Below, one piece after another: positions 6,485 through 16,197 of a DNA stretch of 55,417 bases. The translations under genes and the position numbers were made by a program. The notes under the pieces are model-generated. The model saw only the letters and a list, made by a program, of their open reading frames with translations, was not told the DNA's origin and searched no databases. Numbering within the stretch: position 1 is the stretch's first letter; each line of letters opens with the position of its first letter. Origin of the DNA: Polyangiaceae bacterium (GTDB taxonomy: Bacteria; Myxococcota_A; Polyangia; Polyangiales; Polyangiaceae); the NCBI GenBank assembly GCA_025353725.1, contig JANXOF010000094.1, positions 1-55,417 on the forward strand, in the 5' to 3' direction.

Positions 6485-7735
6485 TCAGCCGAAAAAACCG
6501 AGAGCGGCGTGGCTCACGATCGAGCCCTCTTCGGCATCGACGGTCTGCTCGTAGTGGCAAAGTCGGCCCTGAGCGCCGCTCGTGAGGACTCGGAGTAGAG
6601 CGTAGATAGGAGCAAGCCCGCAGACGCGTCGCGCGTCGAGATCCGAGGCGACGTGTCTCCAGAAGCCCTCGGCGTCGCCGCGAACCGCGTGGTCCAAGGA
6701 CTCACGATCGGTCTGTTCGAGCGCGTGTCGCTCGCCGTCATCGAAGGCGTGCGGATCGCCAAAGCGTGGGCCCACGTGTGCGAGATCGGCACCCGCAATG
6801 ACGACCGCGCGCGTGCCGTCTATGACGTCGCGCACGGCACCTAGAAAACGTTCGACGCTTCTCGATTGCCGCGGACTCGTACCGCTCGATTGTGCTTCTC
6901 CAAGACCTGCGAGAATAGGAATGATGCGAGCGCGGCGAGTGCCAATTAAATGCTTCAAAAAGACGGCTTGGAACTCGAGTGAGTGCTCCCGTTTGTGGTT
7001 GAACTGATTGGCATACGGGTCGAATTCGCTCGCTGCCGCGAGAGCGTCGATCGATTCCTTATCCGCTTCAAGCACGCCAAGCGGTGTGGCAAACGCTTTG
7101 CGGCACAACGCGAACGGCGCGCTCATCGGCGCGTGCGACGTGCCAAGGAGCACGAACGTATCGACGTCGGGCGGCAGCGCTCTCGCTAACGTTCCGTACG
7201 CTTCGCCGTAGCAGCGTGCGCCGCGCCATGGGTCAATGTGCGGCGCCACAAGTCCGAGCAGCGCGCCGCGAGGCTCCACGGCGTTCTCGCGATGCCTTCC
7301 GCTCGCCTGGCCAAAACACTCGCGTTCGATGTACGCGGTCAGCTGCGAAGCGTCTCCGTGGTACGCGCCGCCCGCGTGCGAAGCCGGACGTACCTCGGCG
7401 TCGGCGAATGCGCGCTCCACGCGTGTGCGTTCAGCTCGGTAGAGAGGCCCCTCGACGAACCAAGCTTGCTCCAGCTCCGTCGCGAGGCGTACGACGTCTC
7501 GAACGTCGACGCATTCTCCGAGGTCGCGCGAGGCTTGCTCCGCGATTTCGGCGCAGGTGTTCGTGCCCGTAAAACGTCCCACGAGCGGCACAAGCCCCAT
7601 TGGCAGCGTCGCGGGCGTGGGCGCTATTCCCTGCGTATCGCGCAGCATCAACATGCGCCCATCAAGCCGCCTAGGGTCGGCCACAACGATCGCCTCGACC
7701 GCACGAAGACGAGGACGCGACGTCACCGAAGCCAC
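6485..7735 (-). CDS. PqqD-like domain fused to Memo (AmmeMemoRadiSam system protein B)
   Basis: Residues about 140-415 form a Memo domain, with LVAPHIDPWRGA, LLGTSHAP, FNHKREHSLEFQAVFLKHL and GADLAHVGPRFG. The histidines in these blocks correspond to the metal-site residues of Memo proteins. Residues 1-110 resemble the small winged PqqD-like domain often fused to myxobacterial Memo proteins (LPLVGRFTGTNTCAEIAEQA type). Memo usually occurs with AMMECR1 and a radical-SAM enzyme; neither gene is nearby. The biochemical role of the bacterial family is not established. It is divergent from the metalloprotease gene at 7903, with about 165 bp between the starts. Confidence 0.85.
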   Translation of the reverse strand: MASVTSRPRLRAVEAIVVADPRRLDGRMLMLRDTQGIAPTPATLPMGLVPLVGRFTGTNTCAEIAEQASRDLGECVDVRDVVRLATELEQAWFVEGPLYRAERTRVERAFADAEVRPASHAGGAYHGDASQLTAYIERECFGQASGRHRENAVEPRGALLGLVAPHIDPWRGARCYGEAYGTLARALPPDVDTFVLLGTSHAPMSAPFALCRKAFATPLGVLEADKESIDALAAASEFDPYANQFNHKREHSLEFQAVFLKHLIGTRRARIIPILAGLGEAQSSGTSPRQSRSVERFLGAVRDVIDGTRAVVIAGADLAHVGPRFGDPHAFDDGERHALEQTDRESLDHAVRGDAEGFWRHVASDLDARRVCGLAPIYALLRVLTSGAQGRLCHYEQTVDAEEGSIVSHAALGFFG

Positions 7736-7902
7736 GCGCCTAGACTATCGCCTTTCCAGCGACCGTAGCGTCGGTGTTCATCGAGCCGCGCCGACGCCTC
7801 GCAACGCGGCACCTCGCGCGCTGCGTAACGCGGAGACGACCTGGCGCTGTCAGGAATGTGCGCTAAAGCTTACCTTTGCCGACTTGAAAAAGGACTTTGC
7901 TA

Positions 7903-9432
7903 ATGAAAAACCGTTGCACTCGCCCCAGCGTACGCCGCGCGGCATGCGGGCTGGCGTTGGTATCGTTCGCGGTTGTGGGGCCAGGGTGTGCGATCTCAGC
8001 AGTTTCGAACGATCGTCTAAGCGTGGGCGACATCCAGGAAGCCTCACGCGCCGTCACGCCCGCGCCGATCGTCGCCCGCGGAGTCTTCGCGGCAGAGGCA
8101 GACCGCGCGCGCTTTGAGACGGACGTCCTCCCGTCGGCCCGTGCCTTTCTTGCCTCGTGGGCGACGGTGGGCCTCACTGTGCCTCACGGCAGTGCACGGA
8201 TTTTCGTCTCACCGCCGCCGGGCAACAAGGCCTCTGAGGTCCTCGCTCCTCTTTACGGTGAAGGCATCTTCGATGAGATGGCGGCGCTCGAAAATGCGGT
8301 CGCCACAGCCGCTTCTAAAAAAGTCGCACTCGAGGCCATCGACGCGTTCACATGCGAGCACCCGCCGCTTGATCGCAAGTTCCTAGAGGATATGGAAAAG
8401 TACCTCGACGATGAGAGCGTCTCCGTCGCTAAGATCGCGCAGGCTCTAAAAAAGAAGCACGAAGACCTTCGTGCGCCGACGGCGAGCTTCACGTTTCGGA
8501 CCGACAACGGCGAGTTCGAGATGCCGCGTCGCCAGAATTGCTCCTACCTCTTACTCGGTCACTCCACGACGACCACGCGAGCGCATCCTTATCTTGAAAA
8601 AGACGTCGTCAATCACGAACTCGGCCACGCGCTTCACTACAGATTTTGGAAAAGCACCGGCGTTGTCGGAGAGCGCCTAAGCGCGAGTTTGAACGAGGCA
8701 TTGGGTGACATTCTCGCTCACGTGTTCGACGGAGACGCGTGCCACGGCAAAGTGCTCGACGCTCAGGGCGCTACGGTCGGGTGCAGGCGAAACATGGTTG
8801 GATACGCGGCGTCGGTGTCGGACGCCGTGTGGGTCGCCGGGCGCGGCACGCATGACACGGGACAAGCGCTCCGCGACTTCGTTTGGACTCTTCGCTCTGA
8901 CCCCGACGTCGCGACCGAGCCCGAAGCCTTGAAACGTGCCATCCGCGAAGGTATGAATCGCGCCATCGTTGCGCTCCGTGCGATCGACCGCGAGCCGCTC
9001 TCGAACGTCCCCGTCTTTGACGATGATATCCTCGCCATTCGGTACCGCTTCGCGCGTGAGTACGACGCGACCTCCGCATTCTTCGACGGCGTGTGCGCAA
9101 CGTTCGAGAATCGTCCTCGCGTGTGCGCCCAGAGGGAGGCGCGGATTGGGAGTGAGCGCTCCGAAGTGCGCGCGCGCTTTATGGCGAATGCTCCGACTTC
9201 GATCGGTGAGGCCGGGCTTGGTCTTAGCGACGGTCGGCGCGTCGCGTTTCGCTTTGAAGGCGCTTCACTCAAAGAGATTCGAGCGACGGCGGTCGATGGC
9301 ACTGTGCACACATTCGCGGCGACACCCTCGATCACTCGTGACCCGATCACCGGCGAGGTGCACTTCGCCTTCGTCGATGGTGCGCGCCAAGCTGCGTGGT
9401 CGTCGCTTGGCGAACTCGACCTGCGCGAGTGA
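7903..9432 (+). CDS. Putative lipoprotein zinc metalloprotease (HELGH type)
   Basis: A 509-residue protein with a basic N-terminus, a hydrophobic segment and a Cys at residue 29 (VVGPGC) that suits a lipoprotein signal, although the residues before Cys are not a textbook lipobox. VVNHELGHALHYRF carries HELGH at residues 238-242. NEALGD at 264-269 supplies a third zinc ligand Glu and a following Asp, as in M4-like gluzincins. The rest matches no family I recognise; several Cys residues suggest disulfides outside the cytoplasm. ATG 7903 is preferred to the in-frame TTG 7897 because AAAAAGGAC lies at a good distance upstream. The substrate is unknown. Confidence 0.75.
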   Translation: MKNRCTRPSVRRAACGLALVSFAVVGPGCAISAVSNDRLSVGDIQEASRAVTPAPIVARGVFAAEADRARFETDVLPSARAFLASWATVGLTVPHGSARIFVSPPPGNKASEVLAPLYGEGIFDEMAALENAVATAASKKVALEAIDAFTCEHPPLDRKFLEDMEKYLDDESVSVAKIAQALKKKHEDLRAPTASFTFRTDNGEFEMPRRQNCSYLLLGHSTTTTRAHPYLEKDVVNHELGHALHYRFWKSTGVVGERLSASLNEALGDILAHVFDGDACHGKVLDAQGATVGCRRNMVGYAASVSDAVWVAGRGTHDTGQALRDFVWTLRSDPDVATEPEALKRAIREGMNRAIVALRAIDREPLSNVPVFDDDILAIRYRFAREYDATSAFFDGVCATFENRPRVCAQREARIGSERSEVRARFMANAPTSIGEAGLGLSDGRRVAFRFEGASLKEIRATAVDGTVHTFAATPSITRDPITGEVHFAFVDGARQAAWSSLGELDLRE

Positions 9433-9544
9433 ACCGGCACGGTACCGGGCACCCATGGAATCGTCTCGCCTCGGAGGGCGAGGATTCGCTCGACCACGAC
9501 GCGAGTCGTTTGATTCTCTCCCCGCGGCATCGTACGACGTCCGC

Positions 9545-10072
9545 ATGCGAGGGCCGCGTGGAGGACATCACTCGGTCGACCCGCGTTCGTCCGGCGCGAC
9601 GCTTGCGCTCGACACGTTGCGTTCGCTCTACGCGGAGGTGGACTCACTGCTCGACGGCTGGTCGTGCGACGCGAGTACAGATTGCTGCCGGTTCGGAGTG
9701 ACGGGGCGTGAGCCATACCCTACGGCCGTAGAACTCGCCGCGCTCGCGCAGGCGGTGCGTGCCCGGGGAGGGCTTCCTAAAAGGCGGTCGCTTCCGGTCG
9801 TGACGGCGCGCGAGGCCAGTGAACGACGCTGCGCCCTCTTGTCCGACGCGGGCAAATGCCTCGTCTATGCCACTCGCCCGTTCGGATGCCGAACTTTCTT
9901 CTGTGAGCGCGCGAGCGGACCCGCAGGCGAGTCCTCCCGCGCCATGCCGAAGAAGGAGATCGCACGGCTTGGTCGGGCTGTCGCGGATCTGTCGGCACGC
10001 TTTGACCCGGTCGACCCGGGGCCTCGTCCGTTGTCGAAGGCTGTGGCCGCGTGGAACCTCCGCGCTCGTTGA
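9545..10072 (+). CDS. YkgJ-family cysteine-cluster protein
   Basis: About 175 residues with the CxxCxxxC-type cysteine set of the YkgJ family (putative Fe-S or Zn cluster): CDASTDCCRFG near the N-terminus and CALLSDAGKCLVYATRPFGC ending in TFFC near the middle. The family is annotated as putative oxidoreductase or metal-binding protein without a fixed role. ATG 9545 follows a long in-frame stretch inside the preceding gene's shadow and begins just before the conserved part. Its end overlaps the sulfatase-like gene that follows, suggesting one operon. A second YkgJ protein is at 42067. Confidence 0.8.
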   Translation: MRGPRGGHHSVDPRSSGATLALDTLRSLYAEVDSLLDGWSCDASTDCCRFGVTGREPYPTAVELAALAQAVRARGGLPKRRSLPVVTAREASERRCALLSDAGKCLVYATRPFGCRTFFCERASGPAGESSRAMPKKEIARLGRAVADLSARFDPVDPGPRPLSKAVAAWNLRAR

Positions 10073-11925
10073 GCGTAAGCCGTAGACGCTTCCTGCAGGT
10101 CCTAACGGCGAGCCCGTTTTTTGCGGGCATCGTCGTCGCGTTAAGCGAAGCGCTGAGGTTGGAGCCGAACGCCGTTCGACTCGCCTCGCTGTGGCGCGCT
10201 CTTGCGACTGGGTTGACCCTTGGGCTCGTCGTCGAAGTGCTTCCCTTCGTAAGACTTGGTCGAGCGAGACGCCGTCGTCGAAGTTCCGCACGCGCGTTCG
10301 TCGACCACGCCTTGGCATGCCTCGCGCTGATGCTTCTCCACACGCTCTGGCGCATGGCCGATAAGCCTTACCCGTTCGCCGCTGCGGCCTACGACAAGGG
10401 CGGCGTCTCGCGGGCCGTCGCCGTGTTCGCGACCGACGCCCTTGGCCCTCGCGGACTTTTTTCTCTTGCCGAGTTGATGTGCAGATTGCACTCACGCCAT
10501 CAACGCCAAGCGCCTCGCGTTGCCGCTTCCGCTCCGCAGCTCGCGCCTTCCACGGAGCGTGTCAATGTTGTGCTGATCGTCGTGAGCTCCCTGCGAGCCG
10601 ATCGGATGGATGCGCGCCGCGCGCCGACGATGAGCCACCTTGCCGCGCGCGGAGCTCGCTTCGAGCGCGCCTACGTATCGATGCCGCAGGAGCTCCCGTC
10701 GTGGGTCACCCTCATGACGGGTCGCCACGCTCATCACCACGGAATTCGTTCGACGTTTCCAACGTGGGACGAGCGTCACGGCGACTTCGACGCCCTCGCG
10801 AACCGCTTCGCGCGCGCCGGGTACGCCACGCGTCTGATCACGGAGTCCGAAGGGGATCTCGCACCGCGATTGAATCTTGGCTTCGCACAAAGAGTCGGCG
10901 AATCCGATCGGCTGGAAGCGAACCGAAGTCCTCAACGCACTACGGAGGAATTTGCGCGCGAGCTCTACGGCGTAAAAGACCAGCCGTTCTTCTTCGCGGT
11001 CTTCTTTTCGGCGCTTCGATTTCCGCACGTCGCGCGCCATGCTTCTTATGCGAAGTACACGGACCTGGCTTACCGTGGCCGCTTCAAGTACCAAACGCCT
11101 GCAGATCCCCAAAGCGCCTCACCCTCCGAACTCGACGTCGCCGATATCGCCCACATTCGCGCGCTCTACGACGGTGCGGTGAGCGACGTTGACGACGCCA
11201 TCGCCGGCGTGATGCGCGCGATCGAGCGCGAAGGCGCGACGAACAGCACCGTTCTTGTGATCACGGCCGACCATGGCGAGGGCCTCTACGAAGATGGTCA
11301 CGGCGCGGGCTTCGGCGGTCATCTTTTCGGCGATGAGAGTACCCACGTGCCTCTCGTCATCTACGACCCGCGCATCGCGAAAGGCTCGCGTAGCGCGGGC
11401 GTGGTTCGGGACGTCGACATCGCGCCAACGCTTTACGACCTCGCAGGCGTTCTCGCGCCCGGTGAACTCGACGGGCAGTCGCTCGCGCCTAGGATGCGCG
11501 GCGAGGAGTCGGACTCCCGCTTCGCCTACGCAGAGACCGCGCTTTGGCCTTCTGCGCGCGTTTCGGGTCTACCTCCCGATCTCAGAATTCCGTACCCTGA
11601 CCTCGAGGCGCTGACCGAGAGGGAGTCGTCTCACGAAGGCGCGCGGATTGTGCGGCGCACGGAGGCTCCTCAAGTCGCGGTGGCTCGGCACCGCATGGTT
11701 CGAGACGACCGCTGGAAGCTTGTTTATGCCCCGACCCGACAAGGTGTGCACTACATACTCTTCGATACCCTGTCCGATCCCGCGGAGACGCACGACGTAG
11801 CGTTAGCGTATCCCGAAGAGCTAAATCGACTCAAACGTGAACTATGGTTATGGATGACTCGTGACAAGCAAATGGAACCTCACGACGGGTTCCTTGTACC
11901 GAACGTCGGAGCATACTACCCGTGA
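10051..11925 (+). CDS. Sulfatase-like (alkaline phosphatase superfamily) membrane protein, catalytic residues altered
   Basis: A 624-residue protein. The N-terminus has a twin-Arg-like SRRRFLQ followed by hydrophobic segments (about residues 15-65 and 85-100). A sulfatase domain starts at VNVVLIVVSSLRADRM (171-186). Family members normally have VDTLR here, so the metal-binding Asp is replaced by Ser. The nucleophile region is ELPSWVTLMTG (215-224) instead of C/S-x-P-S-R, with Glu at the nucleophile position and Trp for Arg. The C-terminal metal motif TADHGEG (405-411) is intact. It may be a pseudoenzyme or use another mechanism. GTG 10051 overlaps the YkgJ gene by 22 bp; TTG 10069 would give a tighter TTGA overlap. 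It ends in a GTGA overlap with the next gene. Confidence 0.8.
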   Translation: MEPPRSLSVSRRRFLQVLTASPFFAGIVVALSEALRLEPNAVRLASLWRALATGLTLGLVVEVLPFVRLGRARRRRRSSARAFVDHALACLALMLLHTLWRMADKPYPFAAAAYDKGGVSRAVAVFATDALGPRGLFSLAELMCRLHSRHQRQAPRVAASAPQLAPSTERVNVVLIVVSSLRADRMDARRAPTMSHLAARGARFERAYVSMPQELPSWVTLMTGRHAHHHGIRSTFPTWDERHGDFDALANRFARAGYATRLITESEGDLAPRLNLGFAQRVGESDRLEANRSPQRTTEEFARELYGVKDQPFFFAVFFSALRFPHVARHASYAKYTDLAYRGRFKYQTPADPQSASPSELDVADIAHIRALYDGAVSDVDDAIAGVMRAIEREGATNSTVLVITADHGEGLYEDGHGAGFGGHLFGDESTHVPLVIYDPRIAKGSRSAGVVRDVDIAPTLYDLAGVLAPGELDGQSLAPRMRGEESDSRFAYAETALWPSARVSGLPPDLRIPYPDLEALTERESSHEGARIVRRTEAPQVAVARHRMVRDDRWKLVYAPTRQGVHYILFDTLSDPAETHDVALAYPEELNRLKRELWLWMTRDKQMEPHDGFLVPNVGAYYP

Positions 11926-13487
11926 GGGCGTTCGCTCGCGGATGGCTCGCCCGCCTTTCGGTCGTGGTCGTCGCGGCCTGCGCTTGGCGTATGGCGTTGC
12001 GCTGCGACGGCAACGACGAACGCGCAGCGAGAGGCGCTTCGCTTGCCGCCCGCGACGTCGACCTCGTGCCGACGGCGTCATCGCCTCGACCGGATGTGCG
12101 GCCCTTGTACAACGTTCTTTGGATTCAGCGCGGAGCCGTTGCTGGGGACGCGGGCGATGCGGCCGACCCTCCCGCGCTGAACGATTTGGCTCTGCTTGGC
12201 GTGCGTTTTACGCAGGCCTATGCCGCAAGGTTTTACGTCTCTGACGTCGCGGAATTCTCTCGCATCGCGCGGCGTCACCGCATGGCTACACGAGCGCTTC
12301 TATCCGCTCGAATGCCAACTCACGGCTTTGACGAGATCGTCGACTACAAGCCTGATTCGACCTCGTCGCCTGCGCAGCTCGTGGAGGCCGCGGCGTGGAT
12401 TGAGCGGATGAAGCGCACGCCGTTCTTCCTCTACGTAAATGCGCGAACGTTGCGACCGTCGAACGCGAGCCCTGCCCTAGACTCGCTTTTCCGGGCCGTC
12501 GTCGAGACGAACCTTCTCGATCGCACGATCGTAGTCATAACATCGGATCACGTGGAGCAGCCATCCGCAAAGCGTATACCGCTCGTCGTCGTCGCCAATG
12601 GGCTGCTTCCGCCCCGAACCGTCGTGACGGCCATGGTCCGCAACACCGACGTGGCGCCGACGTTAACCGAGTTGCTCGGCTTCGAGGCCTCTGCGGCGTT
12701 CGGCGGTGTATCGCTCGTCGCCCTCGCACGAGGACACGCAGAGGCGGATGCCCGTGCAGTCGTGAACGAGGCGCCGAGAGCGCGCTCCTTTCGCTATGGC
12801 AGCGACCGTCTCCGAGTCGCTGATTCTTCCCTGGTCAAAGGTCGCCGGAGCCTTCAGCTTTACGACACGACGGAGGATCCGGACGAGCGCCGCGATCTGT
12901 CGCGCTCGCATCCCGAACGGCTCGCGGAGATGCGTGCGCGCCTCGCCGCTTTTCTCGACAACGAACCCGTCGCGGGGTCGGTCGCCGCCGTTTCGTCTCC
13001 GAGTCCAGAGGAGTGGTCCGTGCTGCCCGTCGTCAAACTGCGCTTCGCGGCGGCCCCAAGGTCCCGGCGCGTGTCGGGAAGCATCATGCTAGGTGAGCCC
13101 TCGTCCCCGCCGCGGGCGTTTACTATCGACCCCGTTGGGTTGGGTCGCGAAGCCATCCATGTGACGAATGAATCGGTCGAATTTGCGTTCTCCACGAGCT
13201 CGACCGTTGCGGTGGGGTTTAATCTCGTCGTTGACCCCCCGACGAGCTCGCTCCGCTGGACGCTCTACGGTGACGACCTGCCATGGCCCAAAGGCGAGTT
13301 CTTTGGTGGGCCGTTCGGCTTGCTCATGCCCGATCTGCGCCTCGGCCTCACAACCGATGACGCCCGCTTGGACGTCGAAGCTCCGTCTTTGCCCGTTCTC
13401 GAGCCGCATCGAGAGAGCGGCCTCTTTGTTGTCCGTGAGCGCCGCGCCGGGTCGCACGCGCGCCATAGCGAAACGCAGCGCGAGTAG
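11922..13487 (+). CDS. Degenerate sulfatase-like protein
   Basis: A 521-residue product starting at GTG 11922, overlapping the previous stop by 4 bp. It has an N-terminal hydrophobic signal/anchor (LSVVVVAACAW) and a sulfatase-type scaffold: YNVLWIQRG where PNVLLIxxDxLR is expected, LDRTIVVITSDHVE in place of TADHGE, and VRNTDVAPTLTELLGFE, the conserved C-terminal sulfatase block. The metal-binding Asp/Asp pair and a nucleophile motif are absent and the fold is shortened between them. The last about 170 residues (VSGSIMLGEPSSPP onward) look like an added beta-rich domain. It probably partners the preceding protein, from coupling and shared fold; function unknown. Confidence 0.7.
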   Translation: MRAFARGWLARLSVVVVAACAWRMALRCDGNDERAARGASLAARDVDLVPTASSPRPDVRPLYNVLWIQRGAVAGDAGDAADPPALNDLALLGVRFTQAYAARFYVSDVAEFSRIARRHRMATRALLSARMPTHGFDEIVDYKPDSTSSPAQLVEAAAWIERMKRTPFFLYVNARTLRPSNASPALDSLFRAVVETNLLDRTIVVITSDHVEQPSAKRIPLVVVANGLLPPRTVVTAMVRNTDVAPTLTELLGFEASAAFGGVSLVALARGHAEADARAVVNEAPRARSFRYGSDRLRVADSSLVKGRRSLQLYDTTEDPDERRDLSRSHPERLAEMRARLAAFLDNEPVAGSVAAVSSPSPEEWSVLPVVKLRFAAAPRSRRVSGSIMLGEPSSPPRAFTIDPVGLGREAIHVTNESVEFAFSTSSTVAVGFNLVVDPPTSSLRWTLYGDDLPWPKGEFFGGPFGLLMPDLRLGLTTDDARLDVEAPSLPVLEPHRESGLFVVRERRAGSHARHSETQRE

Positions 13488-13506
13488 GTAGTGTGCGAGC
13501 GACGTC

Positions 13507-14886
13507 ATGCGGCTCGCCTCGCTCCTCGGTCCGGAACTCAAGCAGATCCTGAAAGAGGATCCTGACCAGGTACGCGCACTTCTCGAGGAGATTCACCCCG
13601 AAGACCTCGCCGATCTCATCGGTGAGCTCGAGCCCGATGAGGCTGCAGAGCTTCTCGCCCGGATGCCGGCTGAAGACGCAGCGCCTATTTTTGAGCGTCT
13701 TGAGGAAGACGAGCAAGAAGAGATCGCCGAGCTGATGCCGCCCGCGAGCGTCGCGCAGATCGCAAGTGAAATGGCGCCCGATGATCGCGCCGATCTGTTC
13801 AGCGTATTGCCCGAGGCCATGGGCGACGCCATTCTGAGGCAGCTCGACCGCGTCGACCCCGAGGCGGCCGACGACGTTCGCCAGATCGAGAAGTGGCCCT
13901 CGACGAGCGCCGGTCACTTGATGACGACCGCGTACGTCTACGTTGGCCCCGAGGTGACCGTCGCGGCGGCGATTGAAGCGGTTCGCGCGCACGCAGAGAA
14001 TCACAAGGAGAACGTTTACAACATTTACGCCATTGACCCGAATGACAAGCTCATAGGCATTGCGTCGCTGCGCGACCTTTTACTCGCGAAAACATACCAG
14101 CCACTCGCGGACATTCTTCGTAGCAACGTCATTAGCGTGAAACCCGACGAGGACCAAGAAGAGGTCGCTCGGAAGATGGCCAAGTACGACCTCAACGTCG
14201 TGCCGGTCGTCGACGAAAATGGGCTTATTCTAGGCGTGATTACGATTGACGATATCGTCGACGTCTTGACCCTCGAGCAGACGGAAGACGTCCAGCGTCT
14301 CGGCGGCATCGAGCCGCTCGACATGCCGTACTTTCGCACGAGCTTTCTCTCGTTCATCAAGAAGCGCGGTGTTTGGCTGTTCGTTCTGTTCTTCGGCGAG
14401 TTTTTCACGCAGACGGCGTTACGGCACTACGACCCCGTTTTTGAGGCGATTAAGGGGTCTGCCTACTACGTGCCGCTTCTCATCTCCGCCGGCGGAAATT
14501 CAGGATCGCAGTCGTCGACGCTCATTATTCGAGGAATGGCGGTCGGTGAGATCAAGCTGAGCGATTGGTGGCGCATACTCGTACGCGAGGCCGCGATGGG
14601 CCTTATCCTTGGCATAGGGCTTGCGATTGTCGGGTTCGGGCGCGTGCTCATGTATCCTGAGCAGCACTCTGACTTTGCAGCGACGGTGGCGCTTACGCTC
14701 ATCGGTATCGTCATGACGGGTTGTACGGTGGGCGCGATGCTCCCGATTCTTTTGAAGCGCGCCGGACTCGATCCGGCGACAAGCTCCACGCCATTCATCG
14801 CGAGCCTTGTCGACGTCCTCGGGATTGTCATTTTTGTGCACATTGCAAAGGTCGTCATGTCGAACGTGCTCGCCGGCGCTCATTGA
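13507..14886 (+). CDS. mgtE: Mg2+ channel/transporter MgtE
   Basis: A 459-residue protein with the three parts of MgtE: an N-terminal alpha-superhelical domain (EEIHPEDLADLIGELEPDEA), paired CBS domains (GHLMTTAYVYVGP... and VVPVVDENGLILGVITIDDIVD), a connecting helix and five membrane helices with the family motif AGGNSGSQSSTLIIRG. The cytosolic domains sense intracellular Mg2+ and close the inner-membrane channel. Length is normal (about 450). The gene begins 20 bp after the sulfatase-like gene and may be cotranscribed with it, though the functions do not obviously connect. Confidence 0.95.
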   Translation: MRLASLLGPELKQILKEDPDQVRALLEEIHPEDLADLIGELEPDEAAELLARMPAEDAAPIFERLEEDEQEEIAELMPPASVAQIASEMAPDDRADLFSVLPEAMGDAILRQLDRVDPEAADDVRQIEKWPSTSAGHLMTTAYVYVGPEVTVAAAIEAVRAHAENHKENVYNIYAIDPNDKLIGIASLRDLLLAKTYQPLADILRSNVISVKPDEDQEEVARKMAKYDLNVVPVVDENGLILGVITIDDIVDVLTLEQTEDVQRLGGIEPLDMPYFRTSFLSFIKKRGVWLFVLFFGEFFTQTALRHYDPVFEAIKGSAYYVPLLISAGGNSGSQSSTLIIRGMAVGEIKLSDWWRILVREAAMGLILGIGLAIVGFGRVLMYPEQHSDFAATVALTLIGIVMTGCTVGAMLPILLKRAGLDPATSSTPFIASLVDVLGIVIFVHIAKVVMSNVLAGAH

Positions 14887-14888
14887 AG

Positions 14889-16049
14889 TTGAAGCAACGC
14901 GCGCTAACTTCGGGGTCGCGCCGTCACGCGAAGGAGACCTCACGGGTCGCCCGCTGGGTAGGCTTCGCCCTCGCTGTTTTCGCGACCGACTCCGCCGTGG
15001 GCTGTAAAAAGCACAAGCCGCCCGCACGCTCGCACCTGTGGCTCGGTCCGACGCACGCTTGTTCGTTGCAAAAAACGGGTGAACTCGAATGTTGGGGGGC
15101 AAATGGCTCAGGGCAACTCGGCGATGGCACGTTGAGAGGGCGTCTCCTTCCAGGTCTTGTCGAGTCACAGCCTAGGCCTGACGAACTTGCTCTCGGCGCC
15201 CGCCACACGTGTGCGCTCAGCGCCGGCACCATCCGCTGCTGTGGCGACGGATCACGCGGTCAGCTGGGTACGGGACTGCTCACATCTCTGCGTTCGGCCT
15301 CGTCCCCCGTCATCGTCGACGGGCAGGCCCTCACGGGAGCGACGACTGTAGCGGCGGGAAGCGAGAGGTCGTGCGCGCTTGTCCCAGGCGGAGTGCGCTG
15401 TTGGGGAGACGGCGTCGTTCAGGCGACGGAGCCTGAAGGCTTTCACGGCCCTGCGACCTTTGTCGCTGTAGGATACACGCACGTCTGCGCCGCGTTTGTT
15501 TCGCCGAAAGCTGTGGTCTGCCGATCGGAGGGTGAGCCGGTAGGGGCGCCCGCCGCAACGACTGGAGTGCTTCAAGGCGCGGCTGTTGCGGGGCTGACGG
15601 CAGGAAACCACCACACGTGCGCCCTCCTCGAAGACGGGGCCATTCAGTGCTGGGGGCGAAACGACGCCGGACAACTCGGCGATGGAACCGTCAACGATTC
15701 GCCGATTCCGGTCTTGGTCCACGGCTTACCGCCGGCGAGGGAAGTCCGTGCGGGGGCGAGCCACACCTGCGCGCGCCTTTGGAACAACACGGTTGCGTGT
15801 TGGGGGGCGAACGCGGAGCACCAACTCGCGAACGGTACGACGCAACCGGGCTTGAGCCCAGCGCCCGTTTCCGGTCTCGTCGGCGCCCAAGAACTTTCCG
15901 TCGCTGGTGATAGCGCCTGCGCCCGCCTCGCTGACGGCAGCGTTCGGTGCTGGGGCTCGAACGCGTGGGGGCAACTCGGCGATGGTACGACCGAGGCGCA
16001 TGACGTTCCCATGCCGATCAAGGCCGCAGCTTCGGCCGTGCGGCCTTAG
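14889..16049 (+). CDS. RCC1-repeat lipoprotein
   Basis: The product has a signal peptide with lipobox-like SAVGC followed by KKHK, then about six to seven RCC1-type beta-propeller repeats (CALLEDGAIQCWGRNDAGQ, NAWGQLGDGT, GANGSGQLGDGT). Nearly every blade carries a pair of Cys, as in secreted bacterial RCC1 proteins, suggesting disulfide-bonded blades outside the inner membrane. No ATG lies near the signal peptide; TTG 14889, 2 bp after mgtE, gives a proper basic n-region (MKQRALTSGSRRHAKE) and was chosen. A longer frame reaching back to 14721 would overlap mgtE and is not credible. Role unknown; such propellers usually bind proteins. Confidence 0.8.
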   Translation: MKQRALTSGSRRHAKETSRVARWVGFALAVFATDSAVGCKKHKPPARSHLWLGPTHACSLQKTGELECWGANGSGQLGDGTLRGRLLPGLVESQPRPDELALGARHTCALSAGTIRCCGDGSRGQLGTGLLTSLRSASSPVIVDGQALTGATTVAAGSERSCALVPGGVRCWGDGVVQATEPEGFHGPATFVAVGYTHVCAAFVSPKAVVCRSEGEPVGAPAATTGVLQGAAVAGLTAGNHHTCALLEDGAIQCWGRNDAGQLGDGTVNDSPIPVLVHGLPPAREVRAGASHTCARLWNNTVACWGANAEHQLANGTTQPGLSPAPVSGLVGAQELSVAGDSACARLADGSVRCWGSNAWGQLGDGTTEAHDVPMPIKAAASAVRP

Positions 16050-16197
16050 ACTTAGAGGGTTCGACGTCCCTTCGGCGAGCACACGTTCTGGAAGGTGCGC
16101 ATCTGCGCGACGTGCTCATCTCTCGCAAGCGAGCTGAGTCCGCGTTCGTGCCGGCCACGTGACTGTATGTCAGCTCGCGCAGTGATAGCGTGAGCGA

